Assembly: GCF_029931775.1 (NCBI RefSeq)
Contig: NC_079316.1
Location: 62,374,064-62,438,063, forward strand
Source of the DNA: Euleptes europaea
Lineage: Eukaryota; Chordata; Lepidosauria; Squamata; Sphaerodactylidae
Reading direction: 5' to 3'
DNA: 64,000 nucleotides
The position numbers were made by a program, and so were the translations under genes. Numbering within the stretch: the stretch's first letter is position 1; each line of letters starts with the position of its first letter. Under the pieces are notes generated by a model that did no database searches, was not told where the DNA came from, and saw nothing but the letters and a program-made list of their open reading frames with translations. Positions 61,301-64,000 of the stretch are shown here, in pieces.

Positions 61301-62249
61301 AATAGTGGTGGTTATACAACAGCCATAAATTGCCTCAGCCACCTGTTGGGAGATTAAAAAGCATTCCTTGGCCAGAGTTCTGGACCTCTCATTGTTGATA
61401 AATAGCTAGTCCCAATCCAAATGATGACAGTACTTGGTCTCTCTCTCTCTCTCTTTTTGTGGTCCTATTTGATTTATGAAAGCCACTGCATGTTATGATG
61501 ACCACTTGGCTTATATTGCTATAAAAAGGAATTAAATAAATTCCAGGAGGACCAGTGAATTAGCTATTAGCCATGACAACTAAATGGAATGGAACTTCCA
61601 CGTTTAGAAGAAGTATAACTCTGAGTACCAGAACTTCAGGACAAACAGTAAGAAGGACTATTGACTTTCTGCCCTGTTGCCATGATTCTTGAACCATCTG
61701 ATTGGCCACCATTGGAACAAAAAATCTCTCTTGATACAATAAACCACCTATACTGGCATATGTTGTGTTGGGTAGTTTCACTTCTGAGTAACAGAGATGA
61801 CTAAAACATTAAGTCTAAATACAGCTGGAAATGTTCAGAAATCTGCACTTCTGGTATTTGATGAAATCTAAGAATACGCTGTAGACTCTGGCTTCTTATT
61901 TTTGTTAAGAATGGCCATGATCCAAACTATAGCCGAAAAGTTGAATTTTGAGATAACTTTGTGTAAGCAGCTGCAGAGAAAATTACAACCATCAGTACCA
62001 GTTCCCTCTGCTACAAAGGGCCCTGTGGTGCTACTTGATATGGCCTACCACCTACTTTGGGACTTGCATTTTCCAGATGTGTAGTATCCACAGCTGTGCC
62101 TAGTGTAACAGGACCAGATTCTGCTTTCCTGAGGTTCTCCTTGACTTCGACAAGGCTCAGCTCCAAGTCCACACGCTGATCTTCCTTCTTTTTGCACTCC
62201 TCCTCTATTTCCTTCAGTTTTTGCTCCTTTGTAGACAAAAGGCTCTTAT
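58371..62249 (-). CDS. AFAP1L2: AFAP1L2 (XB130), last three coding exons
   Basis: Actin filament-associated protein 1-like 2 is a cytosolic adaptor that is phosphorylated by tyrosine kinases and links to PI3K and Src signalling (family knowledge). Minus-strand exons are 62249-62056, 61280-61158 and 58397-58371. They join in phase 0 after an initial phase-1 entry, ending EWEKKGAS and a TAG stop. The first encodes a charged coiled coil ([20 protein letters not shown]) and then [16 protein letters not shown]. The second gives [20 protein letters not shown] and VLQKAK. These strings agree nearly residue for residue with the human C-terminus as I remember it. The PH domains and the start lie right of the window. 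The gene runs tail to tail with VWA2, as in human. Confidence 0.95.
59338..59432. mobile_element. hAT-type MITE, family A (partial copy 9)
   Basis: Only the part from cattttctccaggggaacta to ggtttgccaa-like sequence (gagtttggcaatactg) remains. It lies in an AFAP1L2 intron. Confidence 0.6.
59688..59901 (-). mobile_element. Sauria-type SINE, reverse orientation
   Basis: The left end is attatttatttacttcattt, the reversed tail. The middle is cctcacaacaaccttgtgag and the right end is the tRNA-like head reversed (cccaggtctcccagaccct). It matches the copy at 11362. Confidence 0.75.
60150..60785. repeat. Unclassified repeat with two direct copies of an ~80-bp end
   Basis: Two related stretches, about 60160-60240 and 60700-60780, share aaacaccccaatgta and cagatttttctgca. 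They enclose a GC-rich, GCAG-rich segment. A reverse-oriented relative is at about 3985-4080. It lies in an AFAP1L2 intron. Confidence 0.5.
61158..61280 (-). CDS. AFAP1L2: AFAP1L2 penultimate coding exon
   Basis: 123 nt, phase 0 to 0, between aatgcag and gtaagg on the minus strand. It encodes [20 protein letters not shown] and the conserved [20 protein letters not shown]. Confidence 0.95.
61559..61725 (+). mobile_element. CR1/L3-like LINE 3' end
   Basis: It begins tagctattagccatgacaac and continues to catctgattggccaccattg, the same layout as 34473-34672. Confidence 0.55.
62056..62249 (-). CDS. AFAP1L2: AFAP1L2 exon: C-terminal coiled coil
   Basis: On the minus strand the acceptor ttctcttggcag precedes the exon and the donor gtaggt follows. 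It encodes 64 codons after a split aspartate codon. Heptad-like charged residues run through [20 protein letters not shown]. Confidence 0.94.
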
Positions 62250-62396
62250 CTGCCAAGAGAAGCACAAATGGACGTTGAGTGACAGGCCATAGGTGTCCTC
62301 GGTTCTCAAGTCGTCTCCTGTATTTGCATGTGTGTGTGTGGTGGGGGGATGACAAGATAGGGATAGCAATTGAGCTGTGCTCCTAGTAAGGACCTC

Positions 62397-62964
62397 AACC
62401 AAAAATAAAGCAACTCAGGCTAATCTATTTAACCTATTAAATCTTATTTTTCAATCATAACAAACAAGCCTCTACAATAACTGTTGTTCATACACAAACA
62501 AACCAAGGTCACATGTGACAAAATAATACAAACTTCACCAAACGCATCGGATTAGAGCATGTCCAAAATGGAATGATTCCTATTCCATATAATAACAGGT
62601 CAGTAACCACCTCTGTTAGTCTCTTGCCTTGAAAACCCCCCAAAAGGGGTCGCCATAAGTCGGCTGCGACTTGACAGCACTTTACACACACACACAACCA
62701 GCTTTGTAACATATCATATGTCCATGTAAGATATTATTTTCATTTTTCTTTACAGGCTTCCGGTAGATGTTATCCTGTTTCAACACTCCATCTTCATCAG
62801 AAGATTTTCATGGACGATGTACCAAAACAAGGTTATAGTATCGAGCTCTGCTCCTTCATGGCAATGCCATGGACAGCCACGCTTCCTAATCGGGATGTAT
62901 ATGGATCCTTCAAATAAGATTTAATAGGTTAAATAGATTAGGCTGAGTTGCTTTATTTTTGGTT
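62397..62964. mobile_element. Element with 50-bp inverted ends, possibly Penelope-like
   Basis: Arms 62397-62446 and 62915-62964 are inverted copies with one mismatch (left starts aaccaaaaataaagcaactc). The interior includes a SINE tail fragment at about 62620-62695 and, on the minus strand at 62800-62777, CTGATGA, 12 nt, then GAAAC, the core of a hammerhead ribozyme. Inverted terminal segments and hammerhead motifs are known for Penelope-like retroelements. No reverse transcriptase is seen, so a MITE is an alternative. Confidence 0.45.
62620..62695 (+). mobile_element. 3' tail of 5S/tRNA-derived SINE
   Basis: It reads tcttgccttgaaaacccccc, ggtcgccataagtcggctgc and gacttgacagcacttt, then a CA repeat. 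This is the tail shared by the SINEs at 18807 and 20977. Confidence 0.7.
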
Positions 62965-63804
62965 GTATTATACATTAAGCAACTATAGTTCCACCCCTTT
63001 CAATTTCCTAGTAAGGGCCTGGCACAGCCAGAGATCAGCTCCCCCTTCCCTCTTCTTTCTTGTCTCTCAGGTAAGGGAGGGAGTAGACCTGCCATCCCTT
63101 GGGATGAGAAAAAGAGAGAGAGATTCAATAACTTAATTCTCTTTTCCTCCATTAGATTGCATCTTTCTAAACAGCTGTTCCCAGTACAGTTCTACTTACA
63201 CCACCTCAGGTTCGATCCTCTTTAATGCCCCCATCCCTTTTGGGGTGCATGTATTTGTCATGATTGCATCATCTGCACACACAGAGAGGGAGTTTTTAAA
63301 TCTCTCTTTCAAAAACGGATTGCCAGTTGGTTCAGAACCGAGGAAGGAAGCCCTTTGTACAATGTGTGATTTAAGAAACTGATTACCGCAAGCAGTGTTT
63401 CTCTAGTGATCACCATTTGCTTTGGTGGGTTTTGAAAGAATTAAGACAAATTCATGGAGGACAGCTCAGTTGCAAGATGGATTTCCCAAGGTTATAGAAC
63501 TCTAAATACCAGGTTCTGAGTACAGTCAGGCCCTCATCTTCATGGCTTGCTTGTCAGTTCCCAGGGGACATCAGGCTGTTCTCTTTTGAAAACAGAATGC
63601 TGACTAGATAAGAGATTTTCCTCTTTTAGCAAGGCAAGATTTCTATTGTCATGTACCTTCCCCCACTGTACTGTGGATTTCTTAGCCTTTCCTTTTCCTG
63701 AAAAGAAGGTAACTAAACAAGGGAGGGTTTCTGAGCTAGTCTATGAAACGAGCAGGCAAAACCAAAGCAAACTGCCTCATTTCACAGGCCAGTAGTAGGA
63801 CACA

Positions 63805-63960
63805 GAGGGTGCTTTCACACAAGCTGAATAATGTACTTTCAATCCATTTTCAATGTACTTTAACAATCATTTGAAAGTGGATTTTGCCATTTCACACAGT
63901 AAAGTGCGGCAGCAAAGTGCATTGAACGTGGATTCAAAGTGCATTATTTGTCATGTTTGC
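63805..63960. mobile_element. Fold-back repeat, family B
   Basis: The left arm ctttcacacaagctgaataa tends to pair with the right arm (gtgcattatttgtcatg), and inner arms caatccattttcaatg and cattgaacgtggattc also pair. It is related to 47465-47585. No coding capacity. Confidence 0.6.
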
Positions 63961-64000
63961 ATGCGCCCAGAGTCACTCTTTTCCCATCTAAGTAATACTG

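Overview
This is vertebrate nuclear DNA: split genes with GT-AG introns, AT-rich introns, and heavy loads of LINEs, SINEs and DNA transposons. The repeats (Sauria-type tRNA SINEs, a 5S rRNA-derived SINE, BovB-like, L1, CR1/L3 and L2-like LINEs, many hAT MITEs) point to a squamate reptile; I cannot name the species. The gene order TDRD1 (+), VWA2 (+), AFAP1L2 (-) is the one known from human chromosome 10q25, so this is a conserved amniote block.

Layout. Positions 638-5411 carry the last four coding exons of TDRD1, a germline Tudor-domain piRNA factor, with polyadenylation signals near 5506 and 5531. From 5.6 to 14.3 kb is the TDRD1-VWA2 interval; any non-coding first exon or promoter of VWA2 would lie here but is not recognisable. 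Positions 14359-43862 hold the complete coding sequence of VWA2 (AMACO) in 13 coding exons. Their phases join without conflict into about 794 residues: signal peptide, VWA1, a cysteine-rich segment, EGF1, VWA2, VWA3, EGF2 and a basic tail. From 44 to 58 kb is the tail-to-tail interval, made of repeats plus sequence I cannot classify. On the minus strand, 62249-58371 holds the last three coding exons of AFAP1L2 (XB130), ending at a TAG stop.

The genes do not form an operon. VWA2 is a secreted basement-membrane protein, TDRD1 acts in germ-cell nuage, and AFAP1L2 is a cytosolic kinase-signalling adaptor; they share only long-standing synteny.

The non-gene interest lies in the mobile elements: a family of about 200-bp hAT MITEs with readable 8-bp target duplications; a GC-rich, TATA-containing element with a three-fold 262-bp tandem array sitting inside a CR1 LINE; an 864-bp hAT element with a 73-bp internal inverted repeat; a 5'-truncated L1 with a perfect 15-bp target duplication and a long open ORF2 end; a 34-nt U2 snRNA retro-fragment with a 14-bp duplication; a 5S-derived SINE only a few bases past a VWA2 splice donor; and a Penelope-like candidate with 50-bp inverted ends and a hammerhead-like core. 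I found no operon-like or defence-like novel system.
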